From assembly GCA_022843945.1 (NCBI GenBank), contig JALHMR010000001.1, forward strand, positions 1 to 64,000: 64,000 nt of DNA, read 5' to 3'. This document shows positions 15,891-23,643 of the stretch, piece after piece. The position numbers and the translations under genes are program-made. Each line of letters begins with the position of its first letter. Position 1 is the stretch's first letter. This DNA is from Rhodospirillaceae bacterium (lineage in GTDB: Bacteria; Pseudomonadota; Alphaproteobacteria; CACIAM-22H2). A model generated the notes under the pieces. The model was not told where the DNA came from. It made no database searches and saw only the letters and a program-made list of their open reading frames with translations.

Positions 15891-16635
15891 CGCCGCGCCC
15901 CTTCCAGCGCTTGTAGCCGACGGGGATCAGGGCGAGCAGCGCCAGGCCGAGGATGGGCAGCAGGATCTGCGGCTTCAGGATGATGCGCAGGTCCGGCGTC
16001 TGGCCGGCGTCGAACACCGCGCCCAGGCCATTGCCAACACTGGCGAAGACGAAGGCACCCGGGATGATGCCGATGAAGGTGGCGGCCACGTAGATCCGCA
16101 CCGGCACGCCGGCGAAGGCCGGCACGATGTTGACCAGGAAGAAAGGAAACAGCGGCACCAGGCGCAGCACCAGCAGGTAGCTGAAGGCGTCCTGGCGGAA
16201 GCCTGCCTGCAGCCGCTGCAGCGACGAGCCGGCCTTGGCGCGCAGGCGCTCGCCCAGAGCCGTGCGCGCCGCGAGATAGACGCAGGTCGCGCCGCCGGTG
16301 GCGCCGAGAATGGCGAACAGTGCGCCGAAGACCGGGCCGAACAGGAAGCCGCCGGTGACGGTGAGCAGCACCCCGCCGGGCAGCGAGAAGGCGATCGCCG
16401 CGATGTAGCCGACGATATAGAGGAGCGGCGCCAGCAACGGGCGGGTCTCGACCCAGGCCAGGAGGTCGCCGCGGTGGCGCGCCAGGGTGTCGAAGGTCAC
16501 GTAGTCGTCGAGCCCGAAGGCGAAGAAAGCGGCGGCCCCGGCCACCAGCACGGCCAGCGGCAGCCAGCGCAGCCAGGCCGGGCGGTTCTTGGGCCTCTCT
16601 ACGGCGCCGTCGGACGGGGGATCGGGCAGGGTCAA
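15883..16635 (-). CDS. TVP38/TMEM64 (DedA-like) membrane protein
   Basis: A 250-residue multi-pass inner-membrane protein. Hydrophobic segments include LPLAVLVAGAAAFFAFGL, LLAPLLYIVGYIAAIAFSL, VTGGFLFGPVFGALFAILGA and a C-terminal helix ILLPILGLALLALIPVGY. The SNARE-associated domain core is visible in SLPGGVLLTVTGGFLFG and in LVLRLVPLFPFFLVNIVPAF, where R and the two Pro residues are family hallmarks. Members are thought to move lipids or ions; the exact substrate is unknown. The best available start is a TTG at 16635, since no in-frame ATG precedes the conserved region. It is the first gene of an operon with the reductase and the sensor kinase. Confidence 0.85.
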   Translation of the reverse strand: MTLPDPPSDGAVERPKNRPAWLRWLPLAVLVAGAAAFFAFGLDDYVTFDTLARHRGDLLAWVETRPLLAPLLYIVGYIAAIAFSLPGGVLLTVTGGFLFGPVFGALFAILGATGGATCVYLAARTALGERLRAKAGSSLQRLQAGFRQDAFSYLLVLRLVPLFPFFLVNIVPAFAGVPVRIYVAATFIGIIPGAFVFASVGNGLGAVFDAGQTPDLRIILKPQILLPILGLALLALIPVGYKRWKGRGDG

Positions 16636-16719
16636 GGCACGGATATTTCAGTGAAATTCGGCGCCAGTCTAGCGGACCCGGCCAGCCCTCACCAATAAAA
16701 GCCTCGTGAGCGCCTTCAT

Positions 16720-16748
16720 TTGACTTCCCAAGGGGCGGCCTTTATAAG
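16720..16748 (+). promoter_or_regulatory. Sigma-70 promoter of the rpmH-rnpA-yidD-yidC operon
   Basis: TTGACT (16720-16725) and TATAAG (16743-16748) are separated by exactly 17 bp, close to the housekeeping consensus. The start codon of rpmH lies 75 bp beyond the -10 box, leaving an untranslated leader with GGAGATTGAGG near its end as ribosome site. Confidence 0.8.
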
Positions 16749-16823
16749 CCGGGGCCTGTTTCCGGCCCCCTGCGCCTTGCGCGCAAGCGTCGGAATTCCC
16801 AAAGATTTCGGGAGATTGAGGTC

Positions 16824-16958
16824 GTGAAGCGCACCTATCAACCCAGCAAGCTCGTCCGCAAGCGCCGCCACGGCTTCCGCGCTCGCATGGCCACGGTCGG
16901 CGGCCGCAAGGTCATTGCCACGCGCCGCGCCAAGGGCCGCAAGCGCGTCTCGGCCTAG
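16824..16958 (+). CDS. rpmH: Large ribosomal subunit protein bL34
   Basis: A 44-residue, strongly basic ribosomal protein beginning with a GTG codon: [20 protein letters not shown] and ending GRKRVSA. This is the near-universal L34 sequence, including the [16 protein letters not shown] and RRAKGRKR blocks. It is part of the 50S subunit. A GGAGATTGAGG site precedes the GTG. It is the first gene of the conserved operon that continues with rnpA 31 bp later. Confidence 0.97.
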   Translation: MKRTYQPSKLVRKRRHGFRARMATVGGRKVIATRRAKGRKRVSA

Positions 16959-16989
16959 GCCGGGAACGCCGTCGCCGAGGGATCGGGTC

Positions 16990-17391
16990 ATGCCGATCGA
17001 GCGGCTGACGGTTGAGCGCCTCAAGCGCCGTGCCGATTTCCTGCTCGTGGCCGGCACTCGCCGCAAATACGTGACCCCGGCGTTCGTCCTCCAGGCGCGC
17101 GAGCGCGGCGCCACGCCCCAATCCGAGCTCGAAAGCGGGGCCGAGCACGACAACGGCGCCGTGCGCATCGGCTTCACCGCCACCAAGAAGATCGGCTCCT
17201 CCGTGGCGCGCAACCGCGCGCGCCGCCGCCTGCGCGAGGCCGCGCGGGCCACGCTGGCGCAATCTGCCAGTGCCGGCCACGACTACGTGCTGGTGGCCCG
17301 CGCCGACTCGCTCAAGCGCGACTACGCGACCATCGTCGCCGAGCTGCACACCGCGCTGAAGGCCCTCGCGCCCAAAGGCCCCCGCTCATGA
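16990..17391 (+). CDS. rnpA: Ribonuclease P protein component
   Basis: A 133-residue basic protein that binds the RNase P RNA and helps process tRNA 5' ends. Landmarks are [20 protein letters not shown] at the start, [20 protein letters not shown] (the RNR motif) in the middle and [17 protein letters not shown] near the end. The insertion [17 protein letters not shown] lengthens the first half compared with enterobacterial RnpA, as is common in alphaproteobacteria. The ATG at 16990 is preferred because family similarity starts right after it. It overlaps yidD by 4 bp (ATGA). Confidence 0.95.
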   Translation: MPIERLTVERLKRRADFLLVAGTRRKYVTPAFVLQARERGATPQSELESGAEHDNGAVRIGFTATKKIGSSVARNRARRRLREAARATLAQSASAGHDYVLVARADSLKRDYATIVAELHTALKALAPKGPRS

Positions 17392-17678
17392 TCAGAAGGG
17401 GCATGAACCTGCTGACGCCCTTGCTGCGCGGCGCCATCCGCGCCTATCAATGGGTTCTCGCGCCGCTGCTGGGCTCCAACTGCCGCTACCTGCCGAGCTG
17501 CTCGCACTACGCCCACGAGGCGATCGGCACGCACGGCCCGCTGGCCGGCAGCTGGCTGGCGCTCAAGCGCATCGCGCGCTGTCATCCCTGGGGCGGCAGC
17601 GGCTACGATCCGGTCCCCGGTTCGCACGACCACGCCCCTTCTCACGATCATTCAAGGCCGCATACGGCCGGCCACTGA
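17388..17678 (+). CDS. yidD: Membrane protein insertion efficiency factor YidD
   Basis: A 96-residue amphipathic membrane-associated protein that assists YidC. It has the family core [20 protein letters not shown], with conserved Cys residues, then [13 protein letters not shown] and [19 protein letters not shown]. The His-rich tail ([14 protein letters not shown]) is an extra that might bind metal. Its start overlaps the rnpA stop, and yidC follows 12 bp later, as usual. Confidence 0.95.
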   Translation: MIRRGMNLLTPLLRGAIRAYQWVLAPLLGSNCRYLPSCSHYAHEAIGTHGPLAGSWLALKRIARCHPWGGSGYDPVPGSHDHAPSHDHSRPHTAGH

Positions 17679-17690
17679 CGGAAGTTTCCA

Positions 17691-19493
17691 ATGCAGTTCG
17701 ACCAAAAGAACCTCGTTATCGCGATCGTGCTCTCGATCGCCATCGTCCTGGGGTTCGAGTTCTTCTACAACCTGCCGCGCCTCGAGCAGCAGAAGGCCCA
17801 GAAAGCCCAGGAAGCCGCCAAGCAGGCGACCACCGAGGTGCTGACGCCTTCGCCCGCGCCCGGGATGGCACCGGCGGCGCCCGGCAGTATGCCGCCGACC
17901 GTGCCGGGGACAGCGGCCCCTGCCGCGCCGGCCGCCGCCGTCGCCCCGGCCCAGCAGCCGCGCGTCAGGATCGACGCCCCGCACGTCGCCGGCTCGATCC
18001 GCATCGCCGGTGCCAGGCTCGACGACCTGCAGCTGCTCAAGCATCGCGAGACCGTGGATCCCACCAGCCCGCCGATCACGCTGCTGGCGGCGCAGGGCAC
18101 GGCCAATCCCTATTTCGCCGAGTTCGGCTGGGTGCCCGTGACGCCCGGCGTCGCCGTGCCCAACTCGGACACGGTGTGGACGCCCGACCGCCCGACGCTG
18201 ACGCTCAACCAGCCGGTGACCTTCAGCTGGGATAACGGCCAGGGCCTGCGCTTCGAGCGCCGCCTGGCCATCGACGACGAATACATGTTCCAGGTGACGC
18301 AGCGCGTGGTGAACACCGGTTCAGCCGCGGTGCAGCTCCATCCCTTCGGCCTGGTCTCGCGCCACGGCACGCCTGTCACCGCCGGCTTCTACATCCTGCA
18401 CGAAGGCCCGATCGGCGTGTTCGGCGGCACGCTGGCCGAGTACAGCTACGACGACCTCAAGAAGCAGAAGACCATCGAGAAGAAGGCCACCAGCGGCTGG
18501 ATCGGCATTACCGACAAGTACTGGCTCGTGGCGCTGGTCCCCGACCAGGGCCAGGAAAAGAGCGCGCGCTTCAACCATATCGGCGCGAATGGCGGCGACC
18601 GCTATCAGGTCGACTATCTCGAGCCGGCGCTCACCGTGCCGGCCGGCGGCTCGGTCGAGGTCACCAACCGGCTTTTTGCCGGCGCCAAGGAGGTCGGCCT
18701 GCTCGACCGCTACGCCAGCCAGTACAAGATCGACCGTTTCGACCTCGCCGTCGACTGGGGCTGGTTCCCCTTCCTGACCAAGCCGATCTTCCTCGCCCTC
18801 GACTGGTTCAACCGGCTGCTCGGCAATTTCGGCCTCGCCATCCTGGCGCTGACCGTGGTCATCAAGCTGCTCTTCTTCCCGCTCGCCAACAAATCCTACA
18901 AGGCGATGAGCAAGATGAAACTGCTCCAGCCCGAGATGGAGAAGCTGCGCGAGAAATACGGCGAAGACCGGCAGAAGATGTCGCAGGAGCTGATGGGCCT
19001 CTACAAGAAGCACGGCGCCAACCCGATGGCCGGCTGCCTGCCCATCATCATCCAGATCCCGGTCTTCTTCGCGCTCTACAAGGTGCTGTTCGTCACCCTC
19101 GAGATGCGCCACGCGCCGTTCTACGGCTGGATCAAGGACCTCTCGGCCTACGACCCGACCTCGGTCTTCAACCTGTTCGGGTTGCTGCCCTGGTCGCCGC
19201 CCGAGGTCTACCTGCTCGGCGGCACGCTCGGCCTCTGGCCCATCATCATGGGCGCGACCATGTTCGCGCAGCAGAAGCTCAACCCGCAGCCGCCCGATCC
19301 GATCCAGGCCAAGATCTTCATGCTGATGCCGTTCTTCTTCACCTTCCTGCTGGCCACCTTCCCGGCCGGCCTGGTCATCTACTGGGCGTGGAACAACGTG
19401 CTCTCGGTGGCCCAGCAGTGGGTGATCATGAAGCGCATGGGCACCTTGCCGGCCAATCCCAAGCCGGTGAAGGCCGCGGCCAAGAGCAAATGA
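17691..19493 (+). CDS. yidC: Membrane protein insertase YidC
   Basis: A 600-residue inner-membrane insertase that integrates membrane proteins alone or with SecYEG. It begins with the first membrane helix (LVIAIVLSIAIVLGFEFFYN), followed by an Ala/Pro-rich linker, a large periplasmic beta-sandwich domain (about 80-350) and the conserved five-helix core starting around PFLTKPIFLALDWFNRLLGN. The core shows KLLFFPLANKSYKAMSKMK, the cytoplasmic coiled hairpin LREKYGEDRQKMSQELMGLY, and GCLPIIIQIPVFFALYKVL with the helix containing the conserved Arg environment. The length is normal for Gram-negative YidC. The GTPase gene starts 1 bp after its stop. Confidence 0.97.
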   Translation: MQFDQKNLVIAIVLSIAIVLGFEFFYNLPRLEQQKAQKAQEAAKQATTEVLTPSPAPGMAPAAPGSMPPTVPGTAAPAAPAAAVAPAQQPRVRIDAPHVAGSIRIAGARLDDLQLLKHRETVDPTSPPITLLAAQGTANPYFAEFGWVPVTPGVAVPNSDTVWTPDRPTLTLNQPVTFSWDNGQGLRFERRLAIDDEYMFQVTQRVVNTGSAAVQLHPFGLVSRHGTPVTAGFYILHEGPIGVFGGTLAEYSYDDLKKQKTIEKKATSGWIGITDKYWLVALVPDQGQEKSARFNHIGANGGDRYQVDYLEPALTVPAGGSVEVTNRLFAGAKEVGLLDRYASQYKIDRFDLAVDWGWFPFLTKPIFLALDWFNRLLGNFGLAILALTVVIKLLFFPLANKSYKAMSKMKLLQPEMEKLREKYGEDRQKMSQELMGLYKKHGANPMAGCLPIIIQIPVFFALYKVLFVTLEMRHAPFYGWIKDLSAYDPTSVFNLFGLLPWSPPEVYLLGGTLGLWPIIMGATMFAQQKLNPQPPDPIQAKIFMLMPFFFTFLLATFPAGLVIYWAWNNVLSVAQQWVIMKRMGTLPANPKPVKAAAKSK

Positions 19494-19494
19494 C

Positions 19495-20136
19495 ATGACC
19501 GACGCCGCGCCCGGCATCGAGGCGGGCCGGCGGCTTTTTGCTGGCTCCTGCGATTTCGTCGCCGGCGCCGCCACCGAATCGGCCCTGCCGACGCTTGGCC
19601 TGCCGGAAGTCGCCTTCGCCGGGCGCTCGAATGTCGGCAAGTCGAGCCTGATCAATGCGCTCACCGGGCGCAAGGCGCTGGCCCGCGTCTCGCACACGCC
19701 CGGCCGCACGCAGCAGATCAACTTCTTCAACATCGCCAACCGGCTGATGCTGGTCGACCTGCCGGGCTACGGCTACGCCAAGGCGTCGAAGCAGAAGATC
19801 GGCCAGTGGTCGGGGCTGATCCTGACCTACCTGCAGGGACGGCCGGCGCTGCGCCGCGTCATGGTGCTGATCGATGCGCGCCACGGCCCCAAGGACAGCG
19901 ACCGCGACTTGTTTGAACTGCTCGACAAGATCGGCGTCAGCTACCAGATCGTCATGACCAAGGCCGACGAGGTGCCAAAGACCGCCGCGGCCACGCGCGC
20001 GGCCATCGCCACCGAGCTGGCGCAGCACCCCGCCGCCTTTCCCGAGATCGCCCTGACCAGTGCCCGCGCCGGCACCGGCATGCCCGAGCTGCGCGCCGTG
20101 ATGGCCGGCCTAGCCGAGGCGCCTCCGCGCCGTTGA
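19495..20136 (+). CDS. yihA: Ribosome biogenesis GTPase (EngB/YihA/YsxC family)
   Basis: A 213-residue TRAFAC-class GTPase needed for 50S subunit assembly. It carries G1 GRSNVGKSSLINALTG, G2 with TPGRTQQINFF, G3 DLPGYGYAKAS and G4 TKADEVPK, followed by the G5-like LTSARAGTGM. The length is standard. It directly follows yidC (1 bp gap). A short GC-rich inverted repeat, CGCGCCGT-TG-ACGGCGCG, spans the stop codon. In many alphaproteobacteria argB follows soon after; here about 2 kb with other genes intervenes. Confidence 0.95.
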   Translation: MTDAAPGIEAGRRLFAGSCDFVAGAATESALPTLGLPEVAFAGRSNVGKSSLINALTGRKALARVSHTPGRTQQINFFNIANRLMLVDLPGYGYAKASKQKIGQWSGLILTYLQGRPALRRVMVLIDARHGPKDSDRDLFELLDKIGVSYQIVMTKADEVPKTAAATRAAIATELAQHPAAFPEIALTSARAGTGMPELRAVMAGLAEAPPRR

Positions 20137-20576
20137 CGGCGCGGCGCTGAATTGCGGCAAGTGAGGCGGCGACGCTGCCCTCACCTGCGGATAATCGATA
20201 GATACGATACATATGAGATAGGTTGAGACACTGGTGTCTCGTAAATCGGGCCGTCGAATCAACGGCTCAGCGCGCGGGTGTCTGAACGGCCAGAAGAAGC
20301 CATAAAGCCGCACTCCCGCCGCAATCGCGAAAAACAGAAGCTAAGTGACGGCGCGCGTCGCCTGTGCCACATCGAAAGTCTTCACCATGTCAAAGAGCCA
20401 ACCTCGGAATATGGTAGACGAATTGGCTGATACAAGGGGCTCGGCCGGATGCTGCCCGGCAGCCTGGAGTCCCGCAAGCCAGTGCCCGTCCCCAGGCCCC
20501 GACTGTCTTCTCCAAACTCGCTGATCTCAAAATCCGGGTATGCTATCCGCTGTTGTCAGCCACTCAGGGCCAATCC
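20137..20576. other. Intergenic region of 440 bp with no clear gene
   Basis: This stretch separates the yidC operon from the TPR-methyltransferase. Near its left end GTGAGG and CCTCAC (about 20160-20184) could form a hairpin, possibly a terminator, but there is no T-run. The middle is AT-richer than the surroundings (around ATAATCGATAGATACGATAC) and may hold a promoter, though no convincing -35/-10 pair was found. No coding pattern, tRNA or family A/B/C repeat is visible. Confidence 0.6.
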
Positions 20577-21827
20577 ATGCCTTCGAACGAAGATCCGCTC
20601 GCCGAAGCCAAACACTGCATTGTCGCAAGAGCGTACGCCGAAGCAGAGGCGTTGTGCCGGACCGCTCTCGCCACCCGACCAGACGATGCCGACGCCTTGA
20701 ACACCCTGGGGGCAGCGCTTGTCGGCTTGCAGCGGATCGATGAAGCACTCGACGTGCTGCGTCCGCTGGTGTCGCGCGGCGGAGACAATATCGAGGCTTG
20801 GTACAACTATGCCATGGCCCTGTATCTGTCGGGCAATCCTGACGAGGCCTTGAACTATTTCCGGGCGCTGCTTGCCGCGAACCCAAAGTATGCCCTCGCG
20901 CACTTTCGTATCGGCCTCATTCACCATCAGCGGGGTGATTTTGAGCGCGCCAGCACGTGCTATCGCCGGGCGCTCGGCCTCGATCCTGCGCTCGGCGTTG
21001 TCCAGGATTGTCTCGACTCCGCCCAGGCGCGCTTGTTCTTCGGCTCTGGCGCGGGTTTCCAGGGGGCGCATGCGCCGCAGCGCCAGGTTTTTCTCAGCGC
21101 CGCCGTCCATTCAATGCGCGACGCTACCCCCCCCCTGAGGATTCTGGAGATCGGCTCATACATGGGGTCGTCGGCCCTGACCTTGGCCCACGCCATTCAC
21201 GGGCTGACCGGCAAGCCGGGCTCGATCCTGTGCATAGACCCGTGGCTCCCGGCACAGAAGTACATCACGCAAGAAATGAATCTCATGCTCGGCCACCACG
21301 ACGGGGCCTATCAGGCTTTCTTGCGGAACATCGCCACGGCGCCGCCATCCGTGACGATCGATCATCGTCGCGGCGACAGCCACGAGATCATGCCCACGCT
21401 GGACGAGGCCAGCTTCGATATCGTTTATATCGACGGATCTCATCATTACCCTGACGTTCTCGCCGACATTCGCGATGCCATGCGGGTATTGCGGGCGGGC
21501 GGGCTGGTGGCTGGCGACGATCTCGAGCTCCAAGGGCATGAATGCGACATCGCTCATGCCCGAGGGCATATAAGCCTGGATACGACCGTCGACCCGAAGA
21601 CAGGCATTCTCTTTCACCCCGGAGTGACCCTGGCCGTGGCCGAGACGTTCGGCCCCGTGTCCGCCTACGATGGGTTCTGGATCATGCGGAAATCAGAATC
21701 CGGCTACGCAACCGTCGAGCTCGGCGGATGCGAAGGAAACCTGCCCCTGCACTGGCCAAAAGCCGCCGTTCATCAGCTTCGCGAGCGATTTCGCGCCTCC
21801 GGGGAATTACGCCGCGTCCATGGCTAA
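20577..21827 (+). CDS. TPR-repeat protein fused to a class I SAM methyltransferase domain
   Basis: A 416-residue two-domain protein. The first ~155 residues hold about four tetratricopeptide repeats (for example DALNTLGAALVGLQRIDEAL, then EAWYNYAMALYLSGNPDEAL and ALAHFRIGLIHHQRGDFERA). The second half is a Methyltransf_24-type domain with SAM motif LRILEIGSYMGSSALTLAHA, an acidic IDPWLP, then SFDIVYIDGSHHYPDVLADI and GGLVAGDDLE. Such proteins often act in glycan or sugar modification, but the substrate is unknown. The start at 20577 has CAGGG upstream. Base composition is less GC-rich than in yihA and argB, and it breaks the usual spacing between them, suggesting insertion. The next gene starts inside its last codons (8 bp overlap). 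Confidence 0.82.
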   Translation: MPSNEDPLAEAKHCIVARAYAEAEALCRTALATRPDDADALNTLGAALVGLQRIDEALDVLRPLVSRGGDNIEAWYNYAMALYLSGNPDEALNYFRALLAANPKYALAHFRIGLIHHQRGDFERASTCYRRALGLDPALGVVQDCLDSAQARLFFGSGAGFQGAHAPQRQVFLSAAVHSMRDATPPLRILEIGSYMGSSALTLAHAIHGLTGKPGSILCIDPWLPAQKYITQEMNLMLGHHDGAYQAFLRNIATAPPSVTIDHRRGDSHEIMPTLDEASFDIVYIDGSHHYPDVLADIRDAMRVLRAGGLVAGDDLELQGHECDIAHARGHISLDTTVDPKTGILFHPGVTLAVAETFGPVSAYDGFWIMRKSESGYATVELGGCEGNLPLHWPKAAVHQLRERFRASGELRRVHG

Positions 21828-22095
21828 GGGCGGCGCTGATGGCGTGGCGCTGACCGCCGTGAGCACGCCCAAGCCCACCGTCCTCGTCAGCCTTGAAGAC
21901 CCGGAAGGCCGGCGCTGCGTCGACATCTTCCGGCGCGCCGACGGCAGCTTCGGTTTCAAGGAGTTCCGCAAGGATCCCGAGGATAGCGGTGGCTGGACGA
22001 TGACCGCCGACTTTTCCCAGCTGGCCTATCCCTCGCAGGACGCCGCCCTGGCGGCCGCCGCGGCGACGCTGGGCTGGCTGCCGCCCCGGCGCTGA
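21820..22095 (+). CDS. Small hypothetical protein, 91 residues
   Basis: An uncharacterised acidic protein: it begins MAKGGADGVALTAVSTPKPT and contains LVSLEDPEGRRCVDIFRRAD and GSFGFKEFRKDPEDSGGW, then an Ala-rich tail ending LGWLPPRR. The pattern of strands, then a conserved Trp and helix, suggests a compact alpha/beta fold. It uses strongly GC-biased codons like the core genes, unlike the methyltransferase it overlaps by 8 bp. It may originally have followed yihA, with the methyltransferase inserted later. No function can be given. Confidence 0.7.
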   Translation: MAKGGADGVALTAVSTPKPTVLVSLEDPEGRRCVDIFRRADGSFGFKEFRKDPEDSGGWTMTADFSQLAYPSQDAALAAAAATLGWLPPRR

Positions 22096-22172
22096 TGCCT
22101 CGCTAGCCGACTTAAGGGCTATCCGCTACTCTCCCGCGCGTCTCAACCAGCAAGCGACTCGGGACCTGACGG

Positions 22173-23078
22173 ATGAGCGGCAAGCCGGAACAATCTCGCG
22201 CCGAGGCGGAAAGCACCGCCCGCACCCTGGCCGCGGCGCTGCCCTACATGAAGCGCTATGCCCGCCAGACCATCGTGGTCAAATACGGCGGCCACGCGAT
22301 GGGCGAGATCGACGCGGCCAGGAATTTCGCCCGCGACATCGCCCTGCTCAAGCAGGTCGGCATCAACCCGATCGTCGTGCATGGTGGCGGCCCGCAGATC
22401 GGCGAGATGCTCAAGCGCCTGAAGATCAAGAGCGAGTTCATCGACGGGTTGCGCGTCACCGACGCGGCCACGGTCGAGATCGTCGAGATGGTGCTCTCCG
22501 GCTCGATCAACAAGGAGATCGCCGCGCTGATCAATGCGGCGGGCGGGCGGGCCATCGGCCTGTCGGGCAAGGATGGCGGGCTGATCCGCGCCCGCAAGCT
22601 GACCCGCACCAAGCGCGATCCCGATTCCAACATCGAGAAGGTGCTCGACCTCGGCTTCGTCGGCGAACCCGAGCGCATCGACCCGGCGATGATCAGCTCG
22701 ATGATCCAGGCCGACCTCATCCCGGTCATCGCCCCGATCGGCCTCGGGCCCGACGGCGAGACCTACAACATCAACGCCGACACGGTGGCCGGCGCCGTCG
22801 CCGCGGCGATGCGCGCCTCGCGCCTGCTGCTGCTCACCGACGTCACTGGCGTGCTCGACAAGAGCAAGAAGCTGCTGCCGCGCCTCTCGATCGGCGAGGT
22901 GCGGGCGCTGATCGCCGACGGCACCATCTCCGGCGGCATGATCCCCAAGGTCGAGACCTGCCTCACCGCGGTCGAGGCCGGCGTCGGCGCCTCGGTCATC
23001 CTCGACGGGCGCGTGCCGCATGCCGTGCTCCTCGAGCTCTTCACCGAAGGTGGCGCCGGCACCATGATCGGCGACTGA
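22173..23078 (+). CDS. argB: Acetylglutamate kinase
   Basis: A 301-residue amino-acid kinase catalysing phosphorylation of N-acetyl-L-glutamate, the second step of arginine biosynthesis. Landmarks: [10 protein letters not shown] (phosphate-binding Lys and Gly), [82 protein letters not shown] and [19 protein letters not shown]. The N-terminal helix of about 25 residues (with [17 protein letters not shown]) is the type linked to hexamer formation and arginine feedback. No other arg gene is adjacent. A family C repeat follows it. Confidence 0.97.
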   Translation: MSGKPEQSRAEAESTARTLAAALPYMKRYARQTIVVKYGGHAMGEIDAARNFARDIALLKQVGINPIVVHGGGPQIGEMLKRLKIKSEFIDGLRVTDAATVEIVEMVLSGSINKEIAALINAAGGRAIGLSGKDGGLIRARKLTRTKRDPDSNIEKVLDLGFVGEPERIDPAMISSMIQADLIPVIAPIGLGPDGETYNINADTVAGAVAAAMRASRLLLLTDVTGVLDKSKKLLPRLSIGEVRALIADGTISGGMIPKVETCLTAVEAGVGASVILDGRVPHAVLLELFTEGGAGTMIGD

Positions 23079-23120
23079 GGCTTTGCGTCCGTGATCCAGA
23101 TCACGGAGATTGAATCGTGC

Positions 23121-23264
23121 GAGCCCTCTCCGCCGCGAAGCGGGGGAGAGGGAGGGGACCCGTCGCGTAGCGATGGGGAGGGTGAGGTGGTCTTTTGCGG
23201 CACCACCCACCTCACCCGCTCGCTGCGCTCGCACCCTCTCCCCCCGCAAGCGGGCGGAGAGGGT
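23121..23264. repeat. Long palindromic intergenic repeat, family C
   Basis: An inverted repeat of about 144 bp. The outer arms are GAGCCCTCTCCGCC...GGGGGAGAGGG and CCCTCTCCCCCCGC...GGCGGAGAGGG, each a hairpin by itself, and the inner arms are GGTGAGGTGG and CCACCTCACC around a 16-base loop. Only this one copy is in the window. It lies downstream of argB and could end its transcript. Confidence 0.85.
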
Positions 23265-23332
23265 AACTTGTGCCTTGCGCTTCGATCTTCTTGGATCAGA
23301 CTCTAGTCACGCCGAGCGAAGCCGCTGCAGAC

Positions 23333-23346
23333 GTGACGGCCGTCAC
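23333..23346. promoter_or_regulatory. Perfect 14-bp palindrome, CRP-like operator candidate
   Basis: GTGACGGCCGTCAC, followed by AT, is a perfect dyad. Its half-sites match the CRP/FNR-superfamily form GTGA-N6-TCAC. It ends 35 bp before the ATG of the small secreted protein. The identical 16-bp string occurs at 33901-33916 ahead of the VOC gene. Confidence 0.5.
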
Positions 23347-23381
23347 ATGACGCAGGGCGGGCCGCCCGGTAAGGTTGCGGC

Positions 23382-23627
23382 ATGCGAATCGGCCGCCGCC
23401 TCCTGTTGGTTGTCCTCCTGCTCGCCGGGGCGACGGTCGTCCTGACCGGTGCGCGCGAATGCGACATGGAGGTCCGGGGCATGACCGTGCGCGTGCGCGC
23501 CACCGGCGAGGACATCACCGGGAACGCCGGCGACTATGCAAGGAGCTGCCTGGCGCGGGCCTTCAGGAGCGACGAGGCCCGCGATGACAGCGAGCCGTTC
23601 CGCCCGAGGTCCACACGCAGCCTTTGA
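23382..23627 (+). CDS. Small secreted or membrane-anchored hypothetical protein
   Basis: An 81-residue protein with a hydrophobic N-terminus (MRIGRRLLLVVLLLAGATVV) that works as a signal or anchor. The short outer part has ECDMEVRGMTVRVRATGEDI with two cysteines in the mature part (REC, RSC) that could pair. The tail is charged and disordered. An AAGG ribosome site precedes the ATG, and a CRP-like palindrome lies 35 bp upstream. No family is recognised; given the small size, translation is probable but not certain. Confidence 0.5.
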   Translation: MRIGRRLLLVVLLLAGATVVLTGARECDMEVRGMTVRVRATGEDITGNAGDYARSCLARAFRSDEARDDSEPFRPRSTRSL

Positions 23628-23643
23628 CCCGGTCAGCGGCCGG

